From: an uncultured Chloroflexota bacterium
Lineage (GTDB): Bacteria > Chloroflexota > Limnocylindria > Limnocylindrales > CSP1-4
DNA length: 11,552 nt
Direction: 5' to 3'
Assembly: GCA_903928275.1 (NCBI GenBank)
Contig: CAIYQJ010000125.1
Location: 1 to 11,552 of the forward strand
In this document: one piece after another, positions 5,342 to 11,552 of the stretch
How positions within the stretch are numbered: the first letter of the stretch is position 1
Layout: each line of letters opens with the position of its first letter
Notes under the pieces: generated by a model
The model's input: only the letters and a program-made list of their open reading frames with translations
Databases searched by the model: none
Told to the model about the DNA's origin: nothing
Position numbers and translations under genes: made by a program

Positions 5342-7625
5342 CCACCGGCTGCGATGCCGCTCCGGCGTCCGCGGTCCGGGCCTCGGAGCCAGCCGCGAAC
5401 TGCTCCGTGTACAGGCGTGCGTAGATCCCTCCGCGCGCGATGAGCTCGTCGTGCGTGCCCCGCTCCACGATGCGGCCCCGGTCGTACACGAGGATCGTGT
5501 CCGCGCGGAGGATCGTGGAGAGGCGGTGCGCGATCGCGATCGTCGTGCGACCCGTCATGAGCGACTCGAGCGCCGCCTGGATGAGTCGCTCGCTGACGGT
5601 GTCGAGCGCGCTCGTCGCCTCGTCGAGGATCAGGATCCGCGGGTCCTTCAGGAGGACTCGGGCGATCGCGATGCGCTGCTTCTCGCCGCCGGACAGCTTG
5701 TACCCGCGCTCTCCCACGACCGTGTCGTACGCGTCCGGGAGCTCCGCGATGCGGTCGTGGATCGCCGCGGCACGGGCGGCGACCTCGATCTCCGCCTGCG
5801 TGGCCGCGGGCCGCGCGTACAGGAGGTTCTCGCGGATCGTCGCGTGGAAGAGGTACGTCTCCTGCGTGACGAACCCCACGATCCGCCCGAGCGACTCGAG
5901 CGTCACGTCGCGGATGTCGACGTCGTCGATCTCGATCGACCCGGCGTCCACGTCGTACAGGCGCGGGATGAGGTACGTCGTCGACGTCTTCCCCGCACCC
6001 GACGCGCCGACGAGCGCAACGAGGCGTCCCGGCTCCGCGGTGAAGTCGATGCCCTCGAGCGCGAAGGTGCGCACGCGCCGGGCGGCCGATGCAGGCGCGG
6101 TCACCCCGCCGTCGCCCTCCGGGCCATCCTCACCGCCCGGGCCGACCGCCGTCGCGCCCGTCCGATCGCCGGCTTCCGCGTCACGGACGCCGGCGGGGAG
6201 CGGCATGGCGCGTTCGGCCGCGAGCCCCACCTCCGCCTCCATCTCGAGCGCGGCCCCGATGACCATCGCTGCCCCCTCGGGCGCCCCCTCCACGGCCTGG
6301 CCGTCGACGACCATCGCCTCGGCGGTCGCCTCGTCGCTCGAGAGCGCGGCATCGAGGGCGGCGCGCGGCGCGGCATCCGCCGCCGCGGCCGAGTCAGGAT
6401 CGCCGAATCGTTGACCCGCCGTCTCGCCCGCCGTGTCGCCCGCCGGCTGAAGCGGCACGAGGTGGGTCGCGAGGATCGGCTCCGTCGGGTACGCGAACCA
6501 CACGTCGCGGAAGCGGAGTCGCCCGCCGATCGCCCCCGGATCGAGCGTCCGGGCGCCGGGCCGGTCCGCGATGTCGGGGCGGAGGTCGAGGTACTCGAAG
6601 ATCCGGTCGAAGAGCGCGAGGGCCCCGGCGAACTCCACCTGGACGTTGAGGAGCTGGCCGAGCGGGAAGAACAGGCGGCTCTGCAGGGTGGTGAACGCGA
6701 CGATGTCGCCGATCGTGGGGGCGTGGGCGGGGTTGTTGATCGCGAGGTAGCCCGCGAGCCAGTAGACGAGCGCCGGCGTGATGCTGAAGACCGTCCCGAT
6801 GATCATGAAGAACCAGCGGCCGACCATCGCCTGGCGGATCTGGAGGACCGCGAGGCTGCGATTGAGCCCGCGGAACCGCTCGATCGAGGCGGCCTGCTGC
6901 CCGAACGTCTTCGACAGGAGGATCCCGCTCACGCTGAGCGTCTCCTCCGTGACCGCGCTGATGTCGGCGAGCGACTTCTGCGTCTCCGCGCTCACGGATC
7001 GGCGGACCTTCCCGACGCGGTACGTGAGGACGAGGAAGATCGGAGTGACGCCGAGCGACAGGATCGTGAGGCGCCAGTCAACGAGGATCATCGCGATGAC
7101 CGTGCTCGAGGCGACGGCGATGTTGCTCGTCACGCTCGCCGCGGTGTCCGTCACGACCGCCTGGATCCCGCCCACGTCGTTCGCGAGACGGCTCTGGATC
7201 TCGCCGGTGCGCGTCTCTGTGAAGAAGCGCAGCGGCATGCGCTGCAGGTGCGCGTACAGCGCGTTGCGCAGGTCCTGCATGACGTTCTGGCCGATGACGT
7301 TGTTGACGTACGCCTGGCCCACGCCGATGAGCCCGCTGACGATCGGGACGACGATCATCAGCCCCACGAACAGGTTGAGGAGGGCCCAGTCCTTCTGGGG
7401 GATCGCGGTGTCGATCAGGGCCTTGAGCAGCAGCGGGTTGATGAGCCCTAGGAGGCTCGTGATGACGATCGCGAACAGGACGACCCCGACCTGGACGCGG
7501 TACGGCCGGAAGAACGTCGCGATCCGGCGGACGGTGCTGTTGCGGCGCTCGCGCGGCACCGGCCTGTCGGGCGCGGCCGGCGGCGTGAGCCGCCCGCTCC
7601 CGCCGCCTCGGCGAGACCCGCTCAT
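5334..7625 (-). CDS. ABC exporter half-transporter, fused permease and ATPase (MsbA/ABCB type)
   Basis: A 763-residue inner-membrane exporter with an N-terminal six-helix transmembrane domain (about 40-345) and a C-terminal ATPase domain; it should work as a dimer. The ATPase has Walker A GASGAGKT (540-547), Q-loop Gln588, signature LSGGE (644-648), Walker B ILILDE (664-669, Glu669 catalytic), D-loop SALD (672-675) and H-loop His700, all intact. Coupling-helix features such as FFTETRTGEIQSRLAND (134-150) are typical. An insert of about 140 residues splits the start of the ATPase domain and makes the protein longer than the usual 570-620. The substrate cannot be read from sequence. ATG 7625 begins two bases after the methyltransferase stop; the frame is open upstream only as an antisense-like continuation. 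The TGA stop lies inside an ARG box of the next operon. Confidence 0.93.
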   Translation of the reverse strand: MSGSRRGGGSGRLTPPAAPDRPVPRERRNSTVRRIATFFRPYRVQVGVVLFAIVITSLLGLINPLLLKALIDTAIPQKDWALLNLFVGLMIVVPIVSGLIGVGQAYVNNVIGQNVMQDLRNALYAHLQRMPLRFFTETRTGEIQSRLANDVGGIQAVVTDTAASVTSNIAVASSTVIAMILVDWRLTILSLGVTPIFLVLTYRVGKVRRSVSAETQKSLADISAVTEETLSVSGILLSKTFGQQAASIERFRGLNRSLAVLQIRQAMVGRWFFMIIGTVFSITPALVYWLAGYLAINNPAHAPTIGDIVAFTTLQSRLFFPLGQLLNVQVEFAGALALFDRIFEYLDLRPDIADRPGARTLDPGAIGGRLRFRDVWFAYPTEPILATHLVPLQPAGDTAGETAGQRFGDPDSAAAADAAPRAALDAALSSDEATAEAMVVDGQAVEGAPEGAAMVIGAALEMEAEVGLAAERAMPLPAGVRDAEAGDRTGATAVGPGGEDGPEGDGGVTAPASAARRVRTFALEGIDFTAEPGRLVALVGASGAGKTSTTYLIPRLYDVDAGSIEIDDVDIRDVTLESLGRIVGFVTQETYLFHATIRENLLYARPAATQAEIEVAARAAAIHDRIAELPDAYDTVVGERGYKLSGGEKQRIAIARVLLKDPRILILDEATSALDTVSERLIQAALESLMTGRTTIAIAHRLSTILRADTILVYDRGRIVERGTHDELIARGGIYARLYTEQFAAGSEARTADAGAASQPVVA
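6069..6485 (-). other. Low-complexity insert in the ATPase domain of the ABC exporter
   Basis: Residues about 381-519 of the exporter separate FRDVWFAYP (372-380) from FALEGIDFTAEPG (521-533). In ordinary MsbA-like proteins these two strands are joined by fewer than ten residues. The insert is rich in Ala, Gly, Glu and Asp, lacks Cys and has few aromatic residues, suggesting a disordered, acidic loop at the nucleotide-binding domain. The frame is continuous with no stop and the downstream catalytic motifs are intact, so it does not look like a frameshift or a broken gene. Its function is unknown. Confidence 0.75.
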
Positions 7626-7627
7626 GC

Positions 7628-8386
7628 TCAGGCCCCGGGGACGGAGGGGATGCGCGCCACGGCGATGAGCGTCGACCTGCGGGCAGGCACGCCCGACGCC
7701 AGGATGTCCCCCGCGATGCCGATCGCGAAGGTGGGCCACGTGCGCGCCCACGCCCGGGCGAGGTGGCCGACCGTCCCGATGCGGACGTCCGTCCAGCCGG
7801 CGGCCCGCATGGCGCGCGACAGGCCCTGCCGCGTCGTGCATGCGCCCACGATGACGTGGACGTCCGCCGGCCCCCGCTTCACCGTGGCCTGGAGTCGGTC
7901 CCGGAGCGGCGCCGGGAGCCCAAGGTACGCGGCCACGAACGGGTGTCGGTGGTTCACGGTCGTGACCACGATCGTCGCGCCCGGACGTGCCCAGCGGGCG
8001 AGGTTCGCGAGCGCGGCGGGTGGATCCGCGAGGTGCTCGACCGCGAAGCTCAGGAGGATGACGTCGAACGACCCGGCAGGGAAGGCGTCGGGCTGCGTGC
8101 AGAGGTCGGCGTCGACGAACCGGTCGAGGTGCGTGACCGCACCCGGAGGTGGCGTGCGGAGGTCGGCGCCAGTCAGGTGCCCGATCCGCGCGCGGAACGG
8201 GCGCAACGCCGAGACGCGTCCGCAGGCGGCGTCGAGCACGGTGACCGGGCGACCATCCCGGGCGGCTCGCGCCGCCGCGTCGTCGAGCGCCTGGTCCAGC
8301 GCGATCGCGACGACCTCGCCGGCCGAGGGGCGGATCCCGAGGGCCGGCAGGATCGCGAAGCGGCGCGGACCCGCCGACCCGGTCAC
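7628..8386 (-). CDS. Class I SAM-dependent methyltransferase
   Basis: A 252-residue cytoplasmic protein with the Rossmann-like methyltransferase fold. Motif I is VTVLDAACG (48-56), where the usual GCGxG reads ACGRV. An acidic residue at the end of the next strand, Asp75 in GADL, would bind the ribose. The post-motif FDVILLSFAVEHL (107-119) resembles Methyltransf_11/25 members. The C-terminal part has no clear substrate signature, so the methylated molecule is unknown. GTG 8386 is chosen because it overlaps the trxB stop as GTGA; GTG 8389 is equally possible, and an upstream GTG at 8452 lacks a ribosome site. It ends two bases before the exporter start, so the two are probably co-translated. 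A shared role in modifying and exporting a small molecule is conceivable but unproven. Confidence 0.85.
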   Translation of the reverse strand: MTGSAGPRRFAILPALGIRPSAGEVVAIALDQALDDAAARAARDGRPVTVLDAACGRVSALRPFRARIGHLTGADLRTPPPGAVTHLDRFVDADLCTQPDAFPAGSFDVILLSFAVEHLADPPAALANLARWARPGATIVVTTVNHRHPFVAAYLGLPAPLRDRLQATVKRGPADVHVIVGACTTRQGLSRAMRAAGWTDVRIGTVGHLARAWARTWPTFAIGIAGDILASGVPARRSTLIAVARIPSVPGA

Positions 8387-9468
8387 CACGGCATGGATGA
8401 CGCGACCTCCGCGACCTCGTCCGCGGTGAGCACGCCCTGCTCCTCGAGCCACCGCTCGGCGTCGATCGCCGCTCGACAGCCCTCTCCGGCGGCCGTGATC
8501 GCCTGGCGGTACCGGTGATCGTCCACGTCACCCGCGATGAAGACGCCGGGGATCCGTGACGCGGTGGTCGTGTCCGGCACCAGGTAGCCCTTCTCGTCCA
8601 TGTCGAGCCAGCCGCGGAAGACGTCCGTGTTCGGCCGGTGGCCGATCGCGACGAACACGCCGTCGACGGCCACCGTCCGTTCTTCGGCCGTGCGGCTGTC
8701 GCGGAGGCGCAGCGCCTCGACCTTCGTCTCCCCGAGGACCTCGGCGACCTGCGCCTCCCACTCGACCGAGATCCTGGGATCGGAGAGCGCCCGCTCCTGG
8801 AGGATCCGGCTGCCCCGGAAGGCGTCGCGACGCACGATCATCCGCACGTTCCGCGCGAACCGCGTGAGGTAGAGCGCCTCCTCGAGGGCGGTGTCACCGC
8901 CACCGACGACCGCCACGTCCCTGTCGCGGAAGAAGAACCCGTCGCACGTGGCGCACGCGGAGACGCCGCGTCCACGCAGCCGCTCCTCGCTCTCCAGCCC
9001 GAGCCAGATCGCCGACGCGCCGGTGGCGACGATCACGGCGTCCGCCCGGTACTCGAGGCCGCCCGCCCACAGCCGAAACGGGCGCGTCGAGAGGTCGATC
9101 CGGTCGACCGCCTCGTCGATCATCCGTCCGCCGAAACGCTCGGCCTGGGCGCGGAAGCGGGCCATGAGCTCCGGCCCGAGGATGCCCTCCGGGAACCCAG
9201 GGTAGTTCTCGACCTCGCTCGTGAGCATGAGCTGGCCGCCGGGCTCGTGACCACCGAGCACGATCGGGTCGAGGCCGGCGCGTCCCGCGTAGATCGCCGA
9301 CGTGAGTCCGGCCGGGCCCGCGCCTACGATCACGATGCGAGCGGTCACCGGATCGCCCGTGGCGACGGCTTCGGGCGCTTCGACCGGCGCCGCCTCGGTG
9401 TCCGCGGCCGTGCCTCCGAAGTCGATCGTGAGCCCGCCGAACGCCCCACCGGTCGTCGTGTCCGTCAT
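8383..9468 (-). CDS. trxB: Thioredoxin reductase (NADPH, FAD)
   Basis: Low-molecular-weight thioredoxin reductase that passes electrons from NADPH through FAD and a redox disulfide to thioredoxin. The 361-residue product has the FAD motif VGAGPAG (48-54), a redox-active CATC (172-175) in the NADPH domain, the pyridine nucleotide motif VGGGDTALEEA (188-198) and the C-terminal FAD motif FIAGDV (310-315). The basic VRRDAFR (212-218) matches the HRRxxxR phosphate-binding region except that His is Val, so NADPH use is likely. A 40-residue Gly/Thr/Ala/Glu N-terminal extension precedes the first strand and is unusual for the roughly 310-320-residue family. ATG 9468 has GAGGGG ten bases upstream. No thioredoxin gene is adjacent. 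It heads the trxB-methyltransferase-exporter unit. Confidence 0.94.
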   Translation of the reverse strand: MTDTTTGGAFGGLTIDFGGTAADTEAAPVEAPEAVATGDPVTARIVIVGAGPAGLTSAIYAGRAGLDPIVLGGHEPGGQLMLTSEVENYPGFPEGILGPELMARFRAQAERFGGRMIDEAVDRIDLSTRPFRLWAGGLEYRADAVIVATGASAIWLGLESEERLRGRGVSACATCDGFFFRDRDVAVVGGGDTALEEALYLTRFARNVRMIVRRDAFRGSRILQERALSDPRISVEWEAQVAEVLGETKVEALRLRDSRTAEERTVAVDGVFVAIGHRPNTDVFRGWLDMDEKGYLVPDTTTASRIPGVFIAGDVDDHRYRQAITAAGEGCRAAIDAERWLEEQGVLTADEVAEVASSMPW

Positions 9469-9520
9469 CGCCGTCCATCCCCTCGTCCGGCGGCTGCGGG
9501 ATCTGCCGCGCCGTCCGGGG

Positions 9521-9529
9521 AATCTACCA
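9521..9529 (-). promoter_or_regulatory. Extended -10 promoter of trxB
   Basis: The minus strand reads TGGTAGATT, a TGn-extended -10 in which TAGATT matches TATAAT at 4 of 6 positions. No -35 hexamer is recognisable at 17-18 bp, where the neighbouring C/G-tract repeat lies instead. A start near 9514 would give a leader of about 45 nt holding the GAGGGG ribosome site (9479-9484). The core GTAGAWTCC is also seen at the candidate -10 upstream of the oxidoreductase gene. Confidence 0.4.
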
Positions 9530-9537
9530 TGACGTCC

Positions 9538-9554
9538 ATACTCCCCCGGGGTAT
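9538..9554. promoter_or_regulatory. CsoR/RcnR/CstR-like operator candidate upstream of trxB
   Basis: The plus strand reads ATACTCCCCCGGGGTAT, an imperfect inverted repeat with ATAC/GTAT ends around adjacent C and G tracts. Read on the minus strand it contains TACC, a C/G tract and AGTA, close to the TAC-G-tract-AGTA layout of RcnR-type sites. CsoR-family repressors (copper, nickel/cobalt, persulfide or formaldehyde sensors) are known for such operators. It occupies the -35 position of the trxB promoter, a sensible place for a repressor. No CsoR-family gene is in the window, so the regulator is inferred only. Confidence 0.4.
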
Positions 9555-9591
9555 ACGACCCTGCGCCGACCCGCGGTCGCGACCGGATCGA

Positions 9592-10488
9592 TCACAGCCC
9601 CCGGGCAGCGGGGATGACCCGCGAGCCGACCAGGTCGATCCACGCCTCGACGTCGCGCGCCGGGATGCCGAGGATCGCGTGCTGGGCGCCCACCGCCGCG
9701 AGCTGGCCGAGATGGTCGACGAACGCCTCCGGGGTGAGCGAGCCCTCGGCTCCGTCGGGGCTGATCCGGCCCATCTGGAGAGTGGTGCGCTCGATCTCGC
9801 CATACGCCCGGCCGACCTCATCGCACCGCTCGCGAAGGACCGCGTACTTGTGCGCGAGCTGCTCCGGGCCGCCGAACACGTTGCACGCGTCGGCGTAGCG
9901 CGCGACGAGCCGGAGGGTCTTCTGCTCGCCGCCGCCCCCGATGAGGATGGGCGGATGGGGCCGGCTCAGGGCCTGGGGCACGTTGAGCAGCCGCTCGGCG
10001 GTGCAGACGGAGCCGTCGAACGCCTCCTCGGTGCCGCGCTCGCCGGTCCACATCGCGTGCGCGATCCGGAGCGTCTCCTCGAGCATCTCGAAGCGCTCGG
10101 CCAGCGGGGGGAACGGGAACCCGAGCCCGCGCGACTCCTCCTCGTTCCATGCCGCACCGATGCCGAGGTAGCCCCGGCCGCCCGACAGGACGTCGAGCGT
10201 CGTGGCCGCCTTCACCCACAGGCCCGGCTGGCGGTAGTGGACGCCGCCGACCATGAGGCCGAGCCTCGCGCGCGCCGAGTGGGCCGCCATGAACCCGAGG
10301 GCCGTCCACCCTTCGAGCATCGGGTCTTCCGCCGGTCCGATCCCGCGGATCTGGAAGAAGTGGTCCATGACCCAGATCGAATCGAAGCCGGCGTCGTCGG
10401 CGCCACGCACGTACCGCGCGAGGAGGGGCCCGATCTGGGCGGTGCCGCCGGGCCAGTCGAAGCGGTTGATCTGGAAGCCGATCTTCAC
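9592..10488 (-). CDS. LLM-class F420-dependent oxidoreductase
   Basis: A luciferase-like monooxygenase-fold (TIM barrel) oxidoreductase of the type that uses F420 rather than FMN as hydride carrier; the substrate cannot be read from sequence. From GTG 10488 the protein has 298 residues beginning VKIGFQINRFDWPGG, as family members do. It shows GFDSIWVMDHFF (34-45), the barrel segment VHYRQPGLWVKAATTLDVLS (83-102), GIGAAWNEEE (109-118), and PPILIGGGGEQKTLRLVARYADA (179-201 in part), all typical of the F420 subgroup often named TIGR03560. GTG 10488 is preferred over ATG 10536 because a GAGGG ribosome site precedes it and the extra 16 residues are charged and unlike the family. The upstream neighbour is cofE, which supports F420 use. 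Confidence 0.87.
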   Translation of the reverse strand: MKIGFQINRFDWPGGTAQIGPLLARYVRGADDAGFDSIWVMDHFFQIRGIGPAEDPMLEGWTALGFMAAHSARARLGLMVGGVHYRQPGLWVKAATTLDVLSGGRGYLGIGAAWNEEESRGLGFPFPPLAERFEMLEETLRIAHAMWTGERGTEEAFDGSVCTAERLLNVPQALSRPHPPILIGGGGEQKTLRLVARYADACNVFGGPEQLAHKYAVLRERCDEVGRAYGEIERTTLQMGRISPDGAEGSLTPEAFVDHLGQLAAVGAQHAILGIPARDVEAWIDLVGSRVIPAARGL

Positions 10489-10573
10489 GGGGACCCTCGA
10501 TTCGCGTCCGCGATCCGCGGTCTCTCTGCGCGTCATGGCGGCGCGCGACCGGGATCGATGGCGGACGTCGTGG

Positions 10574-10579
10574 ATTCTA
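10574..10579 (-). promoter_or_regulatory. Candidate -10 element upstream of the F420 oxidoreductase gene
   Basis: In the 136-nt gap after cofE the minus strand has TAGAAT, 5 of 6 matches to TATAAT, in the same GTAGAWTCC setting as the trxB promoter. No convincing -35 is present. It suggests the oxidoreductase can be transcribed separately from cofE. The rest of the gap (10489-10624) is GC-rich, without a T-run terminator or other gene. Confidence 0.3.
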
Positions 10580-10624
10580 CGTTCGCGGGGCCCGGACGGA
10601 TGTCGCGGCGGCGCGGCCCGGCGG

Positions 10625-11527
10625 CTACGGGAACAGGTCGAAGGCCCGCGGCATCACGATCTCGCCGATCGAGCCCTCGGCGCGCGCGGGACATGCCCCG
10701 CGCACGATCGCGACCGGGCGTCGCGCCGTCTTGCCGAGGGCGAGCTCGGCGGCGGACGCGATCTCGTCAGCGGTGGCGCGGATCGTCGACCGCATCGTGC
10801 GGCCGTCGGCGTCCGGCGCGCCGCGGAGGTCCTCGACAGGGGCAAGGCCGCTCACGCCGATCGCGACGTCCACGATCCCCCAGCGCCACGGCCGGCCGAA
10901 GCTGTCGGACACGATGACGGCGACGTCGATCCCATACCGGTCGCGCACCGCCTCGCGGATCCGCCGAGCGGACGCGTCGGGTTCCCGGGGAAGGAGCGTC
11001 ACGATGTCGCCGGCCCGGGGGCCGACGTTCGATGCGTCGACGCCGCTGTTGGCGAGGACGAAGCCGTGTCGGGTCTCGGTGATGACGACGCCGCGATCCA
11101 TCCGGACGACCCGGACCGCCTCGCGAAGCACGACCTCCAGCTGCCGTGGGTCGCGATCCCAGCGCTCGGCGAAGGCGATCGCCTCGGGCCGCGGGTCGAC
11201 GTCGCGGAGGTCCACGATCGCGCCCTCCGCCTTCGACACGATCTTCTGCGTGACGACGAGCACGTCGTCGATGCGCAGGGGCAGCACGCCGGGCGTCGCG
11301 GCGAGCGCGTCGGCGACGATCGTCCCGACATCGTCCCCGAGGCCGACCTCGCCGATCCCGACGAGGGCGAGGATCTCGACCCGCCCGTCGGGCGTCCGGG
11401 CCGGGGCCGGCGCCGGTCCGGGAGCGGCCGGCATGCCCCCCGGCGTCGAGCCGCCGGCCTGATCGCCGCCGGGCTGATCGCCGCCGGGCTGATCACCGCC
11501 CCGGTCTCCGTCCGAGACGCCGCTCAC
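10625..11527 (-). CDS. cofE: Coenzyme F420-0:L-glutamate ligase
   Basis: GTP-dependent ligase that adds glutamates to F420-0 to make F420-1 and longer tails. The 300-residue protein carries the family motifs VVTQKIVSKAEG (91-102), RHGFVLANSGVDASNV (153-168), VSDSFGRPWRWG (206-217) and IGVSGL (223-228). The catalytic domain starts near residue 50. It is preceded by a Gly/Pro/Gln/Asp low-complexity stretch with three DQPGG-type repeats, so the true start is uncertain: GTG 11527 gives the full frame, but ATG 11434 would still include the whole domain. The protein ends after the CofE domain; the C-terminal nitroreductase-like domain of mycobacterial FbiB is absent and not found downstream. The next gene is a probable F420 user. 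Whether cofD lies upstream is outside the window. Confidence 0.92.
   Translation of the reverse strand: MSGVSDGDRGGDQPGGDQPGGDQAGGSTPGGMPAAPGPAPAPARTPDGRVEILALVGIGEVGLGDDVGTIVADALAATPGVLPLRIDDVLVVTQKIVSKAEGAIVDLRDVDPRPEAIAFAERWDRDPRQLEVVLREAVRVVRMDRGVVITETRHGFVLANSGVDASNVGPRAGDIVTLLPREPDASARRIREAVRDRYGIDVAVIVSDSFGRPWRWGIVDVAIGVSGLAPVEDLRGAPDADGRTMRSTIRATADEIASAAELALGKTARRPVAIVRGACPARAEGSIGEIVMPRAFDLFP
11459..11503. repeat. Three tandem 15-bp repeats in the cofE 5' end
   Basis: Three consecutive copies of a 15-bp unit with core CTGATCGCCGCCGGG. The first two copies are identical and the third differs at three positions. In the cofE frame they encode repeated Asp-Gln-Pro/Ala-Gly-Gly in the N-terminal low-complexity segment. 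Because the unit is a multiple of three, copy-number change would alter length but not frame. Confidence 0.85.
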
Positions 11528-11552
11528 CGGCGTCCGCCGGCAGTCGCGACGG

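Noticed and set aside
5451..7451. 666-codon open frame on the plus strand opposite the ABC exporter
   Set aside because: Antisense shadow: highly charged, composition-driven protein without motifs, while the minus strand has intact ABC transporter motifs.
9538..9556. The C/G-tract inverted repeat as an intrinsic terminator of the oxidoreductase gene
   Set aside because: The stem is short and interrupted, the two tracts are adjacent with no room for a loop, and no T-run follows on the minus strand.
10489..10624. A small gene or structured RNA in the gap between cofE and the oxidoreductase
   Set aside because: Only GC-rich sequence with weak self-complementarity is seen; no ORF with a ribosome site and no recognisable RNA motif.
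8638..10917. 759-codon open frame on the plus strand
   Set aside because: It runs antisense across trxB, the oxidoreductase and cofE and across their intergenic gaps. No plausible domain is visible in the translation.
11459..11503. Tandem repeats as a CRISPR array or iteron set
   Set aside because: Three 15-bp units without spacers, in frame within the cofE coding region; a coding low-complexity repeat explains them.

Overview
The window is a very GC-rich bacterial chromosome segment in which every supported gene lies on the minus strand, packed almost end to end. Read in the direction of transcription (high to low coordinates) the order is cofE, an LLM-class F420-type oxidoreductase, trxB, a class I methyltransferase, an ABC exporter, then argC-argJ-argB-argR-argG. 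An F420 synthesis gene with no fused nitroreductase domain, a F420-type flavin-independent oxidoreductase, and an argCJB..RG order point to a high-GC F420-using lineage. I favour Chloroflexota (for example Limnocylindria-like) over Actinomycetota, but this is an inference from gene content and protein style, with low to moderate confidence.

Right part (about 9,590-11,530): cofE makes the polyglutamate tail of F420 and the next gene is a likely F420 user, so supply and use of the cofactor sit side by side. Middle part (5,334-9,468): trxB, methyltransferase and ABC exporter overlap or nearly touch and look like one transcription unit. It starts at an extended -10 element preceded by a C-tract/G-tract inverted repeat resembling CsoR/RcnR/CstR-family operators. 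The ABC exporter carries an Ala/Glu/Gly-rich insert of about 140 residues inside the start of its nucleotide-binding domain. Left part (46-5,341): a five-gene arginine operon with 4-nt overlaps or gaps of 1 and 7 nt. It holds the cyclic (ArgJ) acetyl pathway through ArgC, ArgJ and ArgB, then the repressor ArgR and argininosuccinate synthase ArgG. argD, argF and argH are not in the window.

The clearest regulatory signal is at 5,307-5,341. Two 14-bp ARG-box-like palindromes, two helical turns apart, overlap the -35 and -10 of a sigma-70-type promoter (TTGCAT, 17 bp, TATAGT). The upstream box straddles the stop codon of the ABC exporter gene. ArgR encoded in the fourth gene of the operon would therefore repress its own operon from a site in the tail of the preceding gene. 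The roughly 155-nt leader between promoter and argC holds a short open frame and a long-range inverted repeat, both within what chance allows at this base composition.

I see no RNA gene, mobile element, CRISPR array, integrase or convincing intrinsic terminator. No intergenic stretch exceeds 200 bases. The long open frames on the plus strand are antisense shadows of GC-rich genes. I do not see an evident undescribed multi-gene system; the points most worth a second look are the arg promoter architecture, the exporter insert, the trxB operator and the short ArgB paired with ArgJ.
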